From: Amphiura filiformis
Taxonomy: Eukaryota > Echinodermata > Ophiuroidea > Amphilepidida > Amphiuridae
Length of the DNA: 64,000 nucleotides
Direction of reading: 5' to 3'
NCBI RefSeq assembly: GCF_039555335.1
Contig: NC_092636.1
Location: 3,033,464 to 3,097,463, forward strand
The notes beneath the pieces are model-generated. The model had not been told where the DNA came from, did no database searches, and was given only the letters and a program-made list of their open reading frames with translations. Below, in pieces: positions 37,765 through 48,712 of the stretch. Both the position numbers and the translations under genes were made by a program. Position 1 is the first letter of the stretch, and the number at the start of each line of letters is the position of its first letter.

Positions 37765-38747
37765 GTAGACGAGTTAATTAGTTTACGTATGAGCTAGGCA
37801 AAAATGGAACACCAATGTATTTGCTTGCTAGTGACTCAAAACACCCTCATGAACAACGTATCCAAAAATGGCAAAAAAAGCGTACACGGGTAAAATGTTA
37901 ATCACGCATATTTCTAAAATGGAAGCCAATTATGCAGGTCTCAAATGTCAAATTTGGGAGAATATGTTAAAAATCATCTAATTATATTCTTCTCATCATT
38001 AGGATTCAGAAAAATAATCTGACCTATCTCCGATGTATAGTTCTTGAGTTATAAGCATAAAGGTCAAATGTCAAAATTTGGTCTCCATCATTATCATTAT
38101 GTACAGGGGTAAAAAAACAAAAAATGCTCCGATTTCGCTCAAAGTGGTCTCAAATTGTTCCGCTTGGTACAACATTTTAAACAAAGAATAGTTTGCCATA
38201 TCTCAGGTATTTTGTTACCTGGGTAACATCACAAAATTGGTCAAGTTTACACGATTCAGTAGGTTTTGAATTTGTTTCCCTGTTGCCCAGGTAGCAAAAT
38301 ATTTGAGATATAGCAAACTATTCTTTGGTTACTAAATTTTCCAAGCGGAACAATTTGAGACCACTTTGAGCGAAATCAGCATTATTTTTTTGCCCTGTAC
38401 ATAATGATGGAGACAAATTTGACATTTGACCTTATGCCAATAACTCAAGAACTATACATCGGAGATAGGTCAAACTAGACTTTTCTGAATCCTATATAAT
38501 AATGAGAGGAATACAGTTCGATGATTTTTATTTATCCATATTTCCCCAATTTTGAAATTTGAGGCCTGCTCCTAACAATCATTTTGGAAATATGCAAATT
38601 AACATTTTTTTCCGCTGAGCCGTTTTTTGCCCTTTTTGATATGTTGTTCAGGAGGGCAGTTAGAGTCACTAGCAAGCAAAAACATTTGTGTTCCATTTTT
38701 GTCTAGGTACGCCCATGTTGGTACTTTTAAATTGACTCGTCTAGAGG
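37765..38747. repeat. Very long palindromic foldback element (~980 bp)
   Basis: AAAAATGGAACACCAATG and CTTGCTAGTGACTC at the left pair with GAGTCACTAGCAAG and TGTTCCATTTTTG at the right. The arms run nearly the whole length to a centre near 38245 (ACCTGGGTAAC and its counterpart). Non-coding; it would extrude a long hairpin or make dsRNA if transcribed. Confidence 0.9.
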
Positions 38748-38947
38748 ATCTTACTAAGTGTCTAGAGGAAGTGGTTATGATTGGGTCCATGAATTCATGT
38801 CATCGCCACGCTGCTTGTACAACAGGTTAATGAGAATAAGATTGGGCGCAAACTGTCACAGTCCTCTTGTTTTGTATCGAACCATATACAGGAGTGGTCA
38901 GGATTTTTTGCTGAACCATGAAATGGTATCAGCCTATATCAGTGTAT

Positions 38948-38948
<1 letters not shown>

Positions 38949-39004
<56 letters not shown>
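38949..39004. repeat. (ACTT)n microsatellite
   Basis: About 14 uninterrupted copies of a 4-bp unit. Overlapping open frames show runs of YLLT, which is a translation artefact. Confidence 0.97.
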
Positions 39005-39425
39005 GTTTTATATATCCTAAGAAGGTATGAACCCCGGGTGACAATGCATTCCACAATATACTGCCTAAGCCCTATGGTTCAGCTTTGGTGCAGTAACCGC
39101 GCTAGTTTGTGTCTTTCAAACCACATACTTTAATGTTTTGGGGTTAGCCAACAGAAATGGCAAGAAATTTCAATTTCCACTTGTGCTTTATTTGTGAAGT
39201 CAAAATATTGTGTATAAAAGCCTTGTTTGTTTGTTTGTTTGTTTTACCAAAATAGCATTTGTTTTTATTTGAACACACGTAAATGAACTAAAATATATGT
39301 CTAGGTAAATAAGAGAGTTGTCTGAGTTGCTAATTTGTGTTCTACCACTGTTCCAAACGCTGTTCTACATAATATGCTATAATTCACAAGAAAATCTAAA
39401 ATATATAAGCACAGCTCTGCAAATA
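39005..39425. other. Intergenic stretch with a (TTTG)n tract
   Basis: A short TTTG microsatellite lies near 39224-39242. Nothing else recognised. Confidence 0.4.
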
Positions 39426-40420
39426 CAGAGGGTGTCCCCCCAAAAGAGGCCCCTCATCGCGCCCTATTTTTCTCCTATTGTTGAAAAGTTGATTAAATAT
39501 ATTTTAGTATGTAAAGAAACCTGTAATCGTTAGCTTTGATAAACCAAAACAATTATTTCAATCGGCTCACAACTTTTGAAGATATGCCCTTTTGAATAAA
39601 AGTACCTGTTTTTTCACTCTGTCCACGGATAGCAAACAGAGTGGTTGGGATCAACTCGTGCTGAGGGTGGTCTGCACGATCACCAGACCTCACACCACTT
39701 GATTTTTGTCCTTTGTGGCAAAATCCAAGAACTTCATAAACAGCATATTACTAGAATGCATTCGCAATTATCCACTGCACAAGGATGGTACGCAACGCAA
39801 TTGATGCAAGGAGGACCAGGGCTGAAACCTGTATTCGCCAAGGAGGCAACCAGGAAGAACCAATTACAAACCAAACAGCCTTTTAGGACTACCTTTTATC
39901 CTAAAAAGAGAAATGACTTCTGTTGTAAATAAAAAAGAGAGCAAGAAACAACAAAGTAAGAAAGTAAGAAACATAATAAAACAAAAAGGCATAAATAACC
40001 AAGAAAAAAAATAAGTAATTGCAAGTAAAAGCAAAAGAAGTCCCATTCGGCATCCATTTTACCCACAAATTAATGACACTATTAACAAAATCCATTGCCC
40101 ATAAACCCACCGGTAAAGTCCATTCCATAAATAAAGTAATTTTATAAAGTTATCCTTGAGGAATGTTTGATATTCATGCAGTGTGTGTACTCCTTTTCAA
40201 TCTTTGAAGTAGCAAACCTTCTCTGTGGACAGAGTGAAAAACGGATACATTTCTTTCAAAGAGCATATCTTCAAAGTTGTGAGCCGATTGATATAATTGT
40301 TTTGGTTTATGAAAGCTAACAACTCACGGTTTCTTTACATACCAAAATATATTTGATCAACTTTTCAGAAATAGGAGAAAAAGAGGGCGCAATGAGGGGC
40401 CTCTTTTTTTGAACACCCTG
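39426..40420. mobile_element. Mariner-type element with ~200-bp inverted ends, TA target site
   Basis: Ends CAGAGGGTGTCCCC and, inverted, CAGGGTGTTCAAAA share the following AAAGAGGCCCCTCAT and are flanked by TA at 39424-39425 and 40421-40422. The arms extend about 200 bp, to the GTCCACGG/GTGGACAGAGTG region. The total of 995 bp is too short for a full transposase; only a C-terminal remnant is present. Confidence 0.85.
39640..39800 (+). pseudogene. Remnant of mariner-type transposase C-terminal region
   Basis: At 39668 the frame reads WSARSPDLTPLDF, the hallmark around the third catalytic Asp of the DDE/D transposase core in mariner-like elements. The upstream GSTRAEG and downstream CGKIQELHKQH segments fit the family in a neighbouring frame, so at least one frameshift separates them. 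The N-terminal DNA-binding part and the first two catalytic Asp regions are absent. It lies inside the TA-flanked element and is clearly non-functional. Confidence 0.65.
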
Positions 40421-43400
40421 TAGTAGTAGAAAGCTACTACTGTACTAAAATATATAAATAGCACCTTTTTCCTGCCTGTATTAGAACCATAGCTAATTTC
40501 CCCCATCTTCTTGCATTGACACTGCCCATTTTTATGATATGCCAATGCTACAATTGATGTTATACTTAATCAAGTAGGGTATGTGGTATCATTGTAAACA
40601 TCTCAAAAAAAGTAACTAACCCCCCTTAAATAATGGCCTTTATTCAAAAAGGGGCTATTGTATTACAAATGCGTTGGAAGCAGAATTTATTTTTGCGCAT
40701 TTTGACACCGCATTTGATACGACCACCCCAGCCATAATCATAACCCTTTGTATAATCCTTAGGGATTGTTCAATATTTACGCGAGGGGGGGGGGACGCGA
40801 AAGTTTGTGTCGATTCTTATGTCAAAACTCCCAAGCTACCCCTTGCGTAAATATTGACGGTCCTTAACCCTGGTCTAAAATGGCGGATTTAAGGAGGCTG
40901 AATCGAGCTTTGTGTGGGAAGCAATTTCGGACTTTATGCAACCCTGTTCTGTTATCATCATATCTATTGGGGATTGAGGTGATGTTTTCCAAAACTTATC
41001 AGCATAGCATTCGGCAGAGCTGAAATATGCACTTGCAATATACCATTTTTTTTGGAAATGGGAGGAACTTATAAATTTATATGGCTCTTAAAAAAGTGGT
41101 ACATACTCAAGAAAGTTTGATATGGCTCCCCTGGGACAAACTACTTACGGTATAAAATGAATTGTACGGATTCTTGATTATCCAATGAACTCACGCTGTT
41201 TTTTTGTGTGTACAGTACGTTTATAACATTTTGGTCCCAGTGGGCCATTCAATTTTTCTAGTACGTACCGCTTTTAAGCTGTCAATACTCTGGCATAGGA
41301 TTCTTTTTGACATTGGGGATGGAGTTGGAAAATTTTTTCTTGAAGTATAGTGAATCCAACACCTTTTGGCGACCAAAACTTTATGGTACAAATGCGCGCG
41401 AAGCGCGCAAAAATTGGCACTTTACCCAAATACAGCCGTCGACATCGGGGGAGTGATTGTATGGACCATCCTACTGGCTAAGCATTGGGGGTATTTATCC
41501 CCCCCATCCCACGGGATCTACGCCTATGGAGTCATAACTTTTTAAAAAGCTGCTCCCACTTCCAAACTTGGTACATAACAAGTGCATTTCAGTTCTGACC
41601 AACACTTATTGGTATTTAGGTTCAGTAAATATCACCTCAAACCTGAATAAATTTGAAAAAATCACAACAATAGTGTCCCCAATTCAGTAATCTTTTTAAC
41701 TATGTTAACGTGACAGCAGTGATAATTAACTTAGAGTCTTTAGCCCGGCCAAGGTGCTCACAATGGTATGATTTTGTTTCCGTTAATCGAAGTCATCCGT
41801 TTTAAAATATATCATTCATTCATCCAAGGCATCCGTTTGTTGATTATTTGTCGATTCTGAAATAAATGAAACAAAAGATGTATGAGACATGTTTACAAAG
41901 CTTCATTATAGGCGTGGACGCTTGTTGAAATCATTTTGTTTGAAATCAATCGATAAAAGCATGCAGGGCCTCATTTAGGAGCCTATGGATTTAAGGTTAC
42001 GCAATATCACAATTTCTATCCTTGCCCCTCTTCTAGTTTTTATTGCACTAATTTATGAAGTACATAAATATGTTCATCACCTCAAGGCCTCAAATTATAA
42101 ACTATCTCTAATACAAAGTGTTTTATACCATCTTATATAGTATATCATTTTTGCCCTATCAGCTCCTTTGTATACCTCATATATAGATTCCTATCATCTG
42201 ATTGGTTGAATGTGCAGTCATTGAATTAACTATGCCCTCAAAAATGAACTATGGACCGGTCATGGAAATGGAACTATGGACCGGTCACGTGCGTCCCGAT
42301 CAAACTGCGTAATCACGTCAACATCCACATATCCATTCGGTATATAAAACAAATATTGACTGCTTTATTCAGGCGCAGCCGAGGGTCATAACATGGTTTT
42401 GAGATCACCTTAGGCCAATAATCTTAACCATGCCCCTCATAGCAGTCAATATTTGTATAATATAGGCCTATTATTTGTTTACTGTATCTTAGTAACTCAT
42501 ATGTGTGATTCAAAACGAAACATAACTTATACTATTCAAATAGGTTACTTGAATAGAATAAATTATTCTTTTGTTATACAAATGTACCATCTATATACAA
42601 AGCCAATTTAATACTATGTAGCTTCTTTCATGTTTTGTTTGGAAAAAGATTCAAGGTTATATTTCATCATAGAGCCAGGTTATAGGTCACTTGGTTGAAA
42701 GGTCAAATTTAGGCAACCATTTTGAGCAACATGTGATAGCATTATGAGGCATCAAATTTGATATTTTGTTTCGTTTGTCTTTTTATTGGATAGCGTATGA
42801 TGGATATAATGACATTTCTTGGGATGTAATTTAGATTGCCTAGCTGAAATGGATTGAACAAACAAACGTAAAATATGTACAAAATATCAGAAGTGAAGCT
42901 TATGAAAAACTACCTAATCTGGTGGTATAGGTGACTAGAAAGGCAATTTATTTTCAACATTGGTTGTGGAAACTTTTTACCTATACCTCATTAGGTTTCA
43001 GTGAAATAATGTCGTTAGTTAAAAATACAAAAAAAGTTAGAAGTCAGAAAAGAAACCAGAATATCACTTATTCTGTTTTACATATCAATTATTTCTCTAA
43101 TGTATTAGCAGTGCGTATCCCAACTTTTGAACGAAATCCGTTGAAAGTAAGTGTTTCAAAACAAGAAGTGAATTTAAAAAAGGGCATGGTGCTTGAATGT
43201 AGTTTAGGATTCAATCATGAACCGTTGTTCACCACCGATTAACAACTATGCGTCCGCGTCGTCTGCGGACGCGAGTTGATAATCGGTGATGAAGTAACAG
43301 TGGTTTATCGATTGAATACCTTTCAACAACGAACATGACGAAAACAAGGTTAAATATCGTCTAATTCGCATGATTCTTTTATTCGGAATATCCGTTTGTC

Positions 43401-44489
43401 ATTTGCCACTCAACCTTACAAAAGATCGATGATTTCTCTGTTGATATCAGCAATAAAACTAAAAATAAAGCGGTAATGTTCAGCTGTTACTTTAATTACA
43501 TATTAAGAAAGTGTTTACGAATTTTACGCGCTCACGCGTACGCGCAACCTTGCGTTCGCGTATACGCTAGAAAAGTGTGGATTCATCACGGATTAACAAC
43601 GCTTGACTCCTGTACAAAGGTATAGGAAGAGTTGTTGAAAAACAATTCAAGCACTAACAAATGTTTCCCTTTCGCTCAGCTCAGAATAACACGATGACAA
43701 AAATAAGATTCCTTTACCGTTAAGATGCACTGTGAAATTTTTTCCTACCATATTTATTTCTAGAAATTAATCATTTTAAAGGGAGCTACATGCGTGTTGA
43801 CAGAAATAGCAAACTTAGCGTATCCTTAAAAGGGCATTTCGTGATCCACAGCATCATCCCCACTTTTCTCAACAAAAGTTGAGATGAGATTTTTATACCA
43901 CTGGAAATCTTCGGCTACATAATGTGTATGTACCAACTATTTCTTGCAGATTAATTAGCTTATCGCTTAACAAAAATATCGTGAAATTTGAATTGCGTTC
44001 TGGTGCACCAGAACGAAATTACAACACATTGTCTATGGAGCAGTGTAATACACATAATCATGCATAACTCACAAACACAACATCGGAATCAACTGAAATT
44101 TTGGAATAAGCTTTTTTCTTGGATATCCACTGAAAATGTCATAAAAAGGATGCTAGTATCACGAAATATAACTAGACTAATTTAAGGTGGCTAGCAGGAT
44201 ACCACTCAAAGTAGGAAATTTTAGACATTGCTTTGCATTGTATCTTTGAAAAGTAATGATAAGTTCATAAAAGTATACACTTTCAGAAAGGAAAGATGCA
44301 AGGAATCCAACTAACACGGCAGATTTCTACAAAATGAGCAGTTTTTTAAAAAAGCGCCAAAATTGATTATCCACGTCATCTTTTTCGTGTATCCTTCGTG
44401 TAAGAGAATACCAAACAAATCCCAACTATAATCCTAAATTACGCAGTTACGCTAAAAACTTTTTTACAGTCTATATTATTTCCGGTAAT
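40421..44489. other. Intergenic stretch, mostly unrecognised
   Basis: Notable pieces: an orphan repeat end at about 40606 (AGTAACTAACCCCCC); a G run at 40783-40794; a repeated GAACTATGGACCGGTCA unit at 42245-42287; a CG-rich hairpin at 43231-43286; and a GCATCATCCCC segment at 43850 that recurs near 57442. The 103-codon + strand frame at 42931-43242 has no recognisable domain. Confidence 0.4.
43231..43286. repeat. CG-rich hairpin
   Basis: ACCGATTAACAACTATGCG pairs with CGCGAGTTGATAATCGGT around a core GTCCGCGTCGTCTGCGGAC. The arms are about 20 bp. It probably belongs to a small repeat, since GATTAACAACGC recurs near 43590. Confidence 0.6.
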
Positions 44490-46840
44490 ATTTTTTTTTA
44501 TGGAATGTCCTCTGCATTTTTCAATGATATTTCGCATATTGACAATTTGATCCTGGTGCCTCTTCCTGCTCTAAACCCGGCCTGTTCGTCTGCTATCTCG
44601 GTCTCGAGCCTCTGTCTCATTCTGTTGTTGATGATCTTGAGAAGAATCTTGCTGGCGTGACTGATTAAACTGGTGGTTCGATGGTTTGAGCACTCTTTGA
44701 TATTTCCTTTCTTTGGTATCGGGATAAATACTGCTCTCTTCCAGTCCTTAGGCCATTCCGCATCCCTCCAGATCTTGTCACATAGCTTCCACATGATGAT
44801 CACACCTTGCTCACCAGATGCCTTCCACAGTTCACCTGGAATCTCATCACAGCCTGGTGATTTCCCATTTTATCTCCTTCATTGATTTACGAACTTCATC
44901 CAGTAGGGGTGGTGGTTCAGGAGTCAATTTCACCTGAATCAATGATGGTGGGTTCCTCCTCTGCTTTCTGTTCATAAAGCTCAGTGCAGTATTCTGCCCA
45001 TCGGGTCTTGATGTCTTAGCTCTCTGTAAGTGTGGTGCCATTTCTATCATTTATGACATCAGATTTTGCTGAAGTTTTTTGAGTCAGTTCCTTTACCAAA
45101 GCAAACACCTTCTTGGGGTCGTTTCCTGCTTTTTCCATATCCTCAAATGTCCTCTCAACAAAGTCTCGTTGATCAGCTCTGACTGCTTTTGTTACTTCTC
45201 TGTGTTGTTTCCTCCATTCTGACATATCTCCTCTTTTTCTGGCTTCCTGTCTCTTCAGCAAGCTCTATTGTCTTCTTAGATATCCAGGGCTGTTTCTTTT
45301 TCTTCTTCTTTGTGATGTTTTCCTCTGCTGCACTTAGCACTGCTCCTTCATTTCTTCCCACACTTCGTTTGGAGAGAGTTCTTCCTCATCCGTTCGAAGA
45401 AGCGCCTCAAATCAGTTCCCCACACTAACTGTGTATTGCTCTGGGATTTTGTCCACATCAAATCTCACTGGTGGTGTCACTCGTTTCTTTGCTTTGAGTT
45501 TCAGCTTCATCCGTGCGACAAGAAGCTGGTGGTCACTGCCGCAGTCTGCTCCTGGTCTGGTTCTTACACTGAACAATGAAGAGCGCCATCTTCTTTTAAG
45601 CAAAATATAATCAATCTGATTTTTCTCATTTCCTCCTTCGCTCCTCCAAGTCCACAGTCTGCAGGGGGCTGCTGAAAGAGGGTGTTTCAACAATCAGGTC
45701 GTTTTCCTGACAAAACTCTTCCAAACCGTCTCCACGATCGTTTCTTCTCCCAATCCAAACTTTCAATTGACCTTGATTTGATGTCAGTCTTGCCAACTTT
45801 TGCGTTCCAGTCTCCCAAGATGATAAGCATATCTTTGCTTGGAATCTTATCCAGGACATCTTGGAGCTGACCATAAAAGTTTTCCATCGCTTCATCAGAT
45901 GCAGTGGATGTTGGTGCATAAACCTGGACAATTGATATGTTGAAAGGGTGACCATGCAGTCTGAGAGAGATGATTCTGTCGCTGATTGGGTTGAAGCCCA
46001 GGAAGGATCTAGCTGTATTCCTGTCCAAGATGAAACCAACTCCCGCTTTCCTTCATCTTTGCCTGAATATATCACTGTGTATCCGTTGTCTGTAGTAAAA
46101 CGTCCTTGGTTGAGACACCATGTTTTCGAGATGCCCAGTACACAAATGTGTTGCTCTCCCATTCTTTTTGTAACGATCTCTAGCTTCCCAGCAGTCATAC
46201 CTTGAACATTCCATGTTCCTATGACTTGATGTGTTCTCAGGTTCATGCTGCTCCTTTCATGCATGCTCAGGATTGTCGGCAGTACACTCTGCGTCATTTC
46301 AGCTGTGCCTAGTCGGAACAACATGCTCCTCTTCCCCAGTAGCCATTGACGCATCGTCTGGCCTGCAGGTCCCACCATTGGATGCCGGGTTTCTACATTG
46401 ATTACGACCTCTCTTATATAAACTATCTTGGCCAAAAGTAAATGCAGTGGGTGGCCGGGTCCTTCTGCATTAATGAATTTGCTGAATGGCCGCCGTTGGC
46501 TCTCCAGAGCCGACGCCCTTAAGATGAATCTTTTATTTCGTTTCAACCGGGTGTTCAGCCACCCTCCTCACCAGTATCCAAAGGAAACTCTTTCCTGTGT
46601 GGCTTTTCACCCTAATGTTCAGTCAGTTCAGTCGCCGACAGCTCGACCCTGAGCAGGTTGTACTGAGCAGGTTGTACTGGATACAGGTTTCCAGTAGCAG
46701 GTTTCCAGACCTGACCTGACAAAATGGAGCACCCATTGGGAAAAAAACACCCATGGGAAACCCAGCACCAAACTGCTGGTAAGGGTAACATTCAGCTCCT
46801 CGGCAGTGCTAGGCACTGCCTCCCCCCCTCCTTGTTGGTT
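44490..46840 (-). pseudogene. Decayed RTE-type (BovB-like) non-LTR retrotransposon
   Basis: Reading on the minus strand from about 46840, the AP-type endonuclease appears first: GTWNVQGM near 46220, GDWNAKVG near 45800 and GSDHQLL near 45540. Part of the reverse transcriptase follows: FIPIPKKGN, SLISHASKILLKI and ADEQAGFRAGRGTR near 44560-44760. The pieces lie in several frames with many frameshifts. The endonuclease motif normally GISET is GISKT here, so the metal-binding Glu is lost. The copy ends soon after the RT motif containing GFRAGRGT, before the catalytic YADD region, so the 3' half is missing. The region 46550-46840 probably holds the element's 5' leader. Known biology: RTE elements copy themselves by target-primed reverse transcription; this copy cannot. 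Confidence 0.85.
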
Positions 46841-47673
46841 ATACCTAGACAAAATACAATGTTTTGTAACCCACCACTTGAACAGGATTTAGCCAAAGCA
46901 AACAAAGACTAGTTATAGATAGAAGCTTATTATCCTCTTCGGGAACTAGATTATTGATTGGTTTAAACGATGTTCAAATGAGATACTTTTCGAACCAAAT
47001 TGAGATACCTATGAAAACGATCTTCACGCACATATTACACTGTAATACAATTTGCCGACTTTACTGCTCATTCGTATTGTACAGCCACATATTATTTGTC
47101 AACTTTACAAGCAATTAATAAATTATGTCAATATGTACTCAAAAGGGTAAATCAGGAGGGTGAGAGTTCATAGGGGCAAGGTCGGGAACCACGTCTCGCT
47201 AATGTTCGACCTGGGCTACATAATTTTTAACGCATGCGTTTTCGTCAACACAGCTTTAGTCTCCTCCACCTTCGCAACACGGTATGTGGAGTGACTGGAA
47301 TCACACTCACGGCGGAGGAGAATACTAGCTGGTCCGAAAGTTTCATTCTATCAAGCATAATTATATTATAATACCTGAACAATTGCGTCATTTGACTTAT
47401 ATATTTGTGTACTAAAGTATAACGACACGTGAATAACATCATGTCGGAAACAAAATGGCCGCTAATGGCCGCCTATTGTCTAGACCTAGGCTACATCTTC
47501 CGATTTCGTTACGTGATTTCAGTCGCCTATCCCGACTATTCAATTATCCGTGGGTGAATGTCCTTTTTGGAGATAAGACCCTGAGTCATTTACCGCATAT
47601 AATTGGTCACACATGCTTGAGTGCAATAATTTACATCATGATGAAAATTGACTTCTGAATATCACTACCGGGA
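46841..47673. other. Intergenic stretch with a half copy of a foldback family
   Basis: At 46975-47090 the words CCAAATTGAGATACCTATG, GCTCATTCGT and TGTACAGCCACAT match one arm of the palindrome at 7079-7320. Nothing else recognised. Confidence 0.5.
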
Positions 47674-47863
47674 TCACTACTTGTACGGTTCAGCCATTAT
47701 GTACTATGTGCAAGGAGAGCCTCGAATTGACATCACATGAAAGGAAAATAATTGCATAACTTTGCACACAATTTAATATGACTGGTTCGGTTCATTCATG
47801 TGTGCAGCCAGTTCGAGGCTCTCCTCGCACATTGTGCATAATGGCGGAACCGTGCAAGTAGTG
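47674..47863. repeat. Foldback element (~190 bp)
   Basis: CACTACTTGTACGGTTC and GGAGAGCCTCGAATTG at the left pair with CAGTTCGAGGCTCTCC and GGAACCGTGCAAGTAGTG at the right. Non-coding. Confidence 0.85.
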
Positions 47864-48269
47864 AATTGGGGTGTTAAGCAAAGTGGGCAGGGCAATGTAG
47901 TTTTATTGGCCAATTCGCTGTCGGAGTAACGTAATAATCGGATTAACTACCATATCAATGGGGTAAAACAATTTTTGAATGTATCGCGCTGCACTACAAG
48001 CAGGTTGTACCGCTCCTTTCAAATATGCTAATCTTACAGGTGCGAGTGATCAGCTTGATATGGTTCAATCCATTATCCCATTGGTACGGTTGTTTTATTA
48101 GATTTATTACGTCACCTCGATGGCGAATATGATCCCATTTGCCATATCAAGCCAATAAATAGGTCTACTCTGGTAAAAGCTATACTGCGCCAAAAAGTAT
48201 CCGTACACTTGGAAAAATAATCACAATTTCAAAACTGAACAATATTGAGGTTAATTTGTTTTTTAAACC
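47864..48269. other. Intergenic stretch, possible weak inverted repeat
   Basis: AACGTAATAATCGGATTAA near 47930 is roughly complementary to a segment near 48100, suggesting another diverged foldback of about 190 bp. Not firm. Confidence 0.35.
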
Positions 48270-48712
48270 TCACATTATGACACCACATTGAATCCAATGT
48301 GACCTCAAGAAGTAAAGTTACAAGCAATTAAATAGACAAAGGTCCAGTTTCAAAAGTGAAAAACTGACCTAAACAAGGCGCAAAAAGATTCCAACAAGCG
48401 AAACAAAGAGACAACGCAGTTTCTTCAATGAAGCTTTATTTAAAGCAGTTTTTATTTCAATTTAACTTCTCTGTACTTTCATACCTCTCATTTTATTCGT
48501 CAGTTTTTTTTTTTTTTTTTCTTTTGTTCCTTTTGTTTCAAAATTAAAGGCACACATAAATTAGCCATTCGCCACTCTCAAACCAGATGTCTAGACCGTG
48601 GAGTTTGGAATAGGCCAGTTTGTCACTTTTAAAACTGGACCTTCGTCTAATCAAATGCTTGCAAGTTTGCTTCTTGAAGTCACATTGGATTCAATAGGGT
48701 GTCTTAATGTTC
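48270..48712. repeat. Inverted-repeat element (~440 bp)
   Basis: TTGAATCCAATGTGACCTC and AAGGTCCAGTTTCAAAAGTG at the left pair with TTTTAAAACTGGACCTTCG and AAGTCACATTGGATTCAA at the right. A mariner-like sequence AAAGTATCCGTACACTTGG just outside (48213) may be its outer end. Non-coding, with a long T run near 48507. Confidence 0.7.

Noticed and set aside
38758..39133. Open frames with YLLT runs resembling membrane segments
   Set aside because: They translate the (ACTT)n microsatellite.
42931..43242. 103-codon plus-strand frame
   Set aside because: No recognised domain or exon signals; it lies in AT-rich repeat-bearing DNA.
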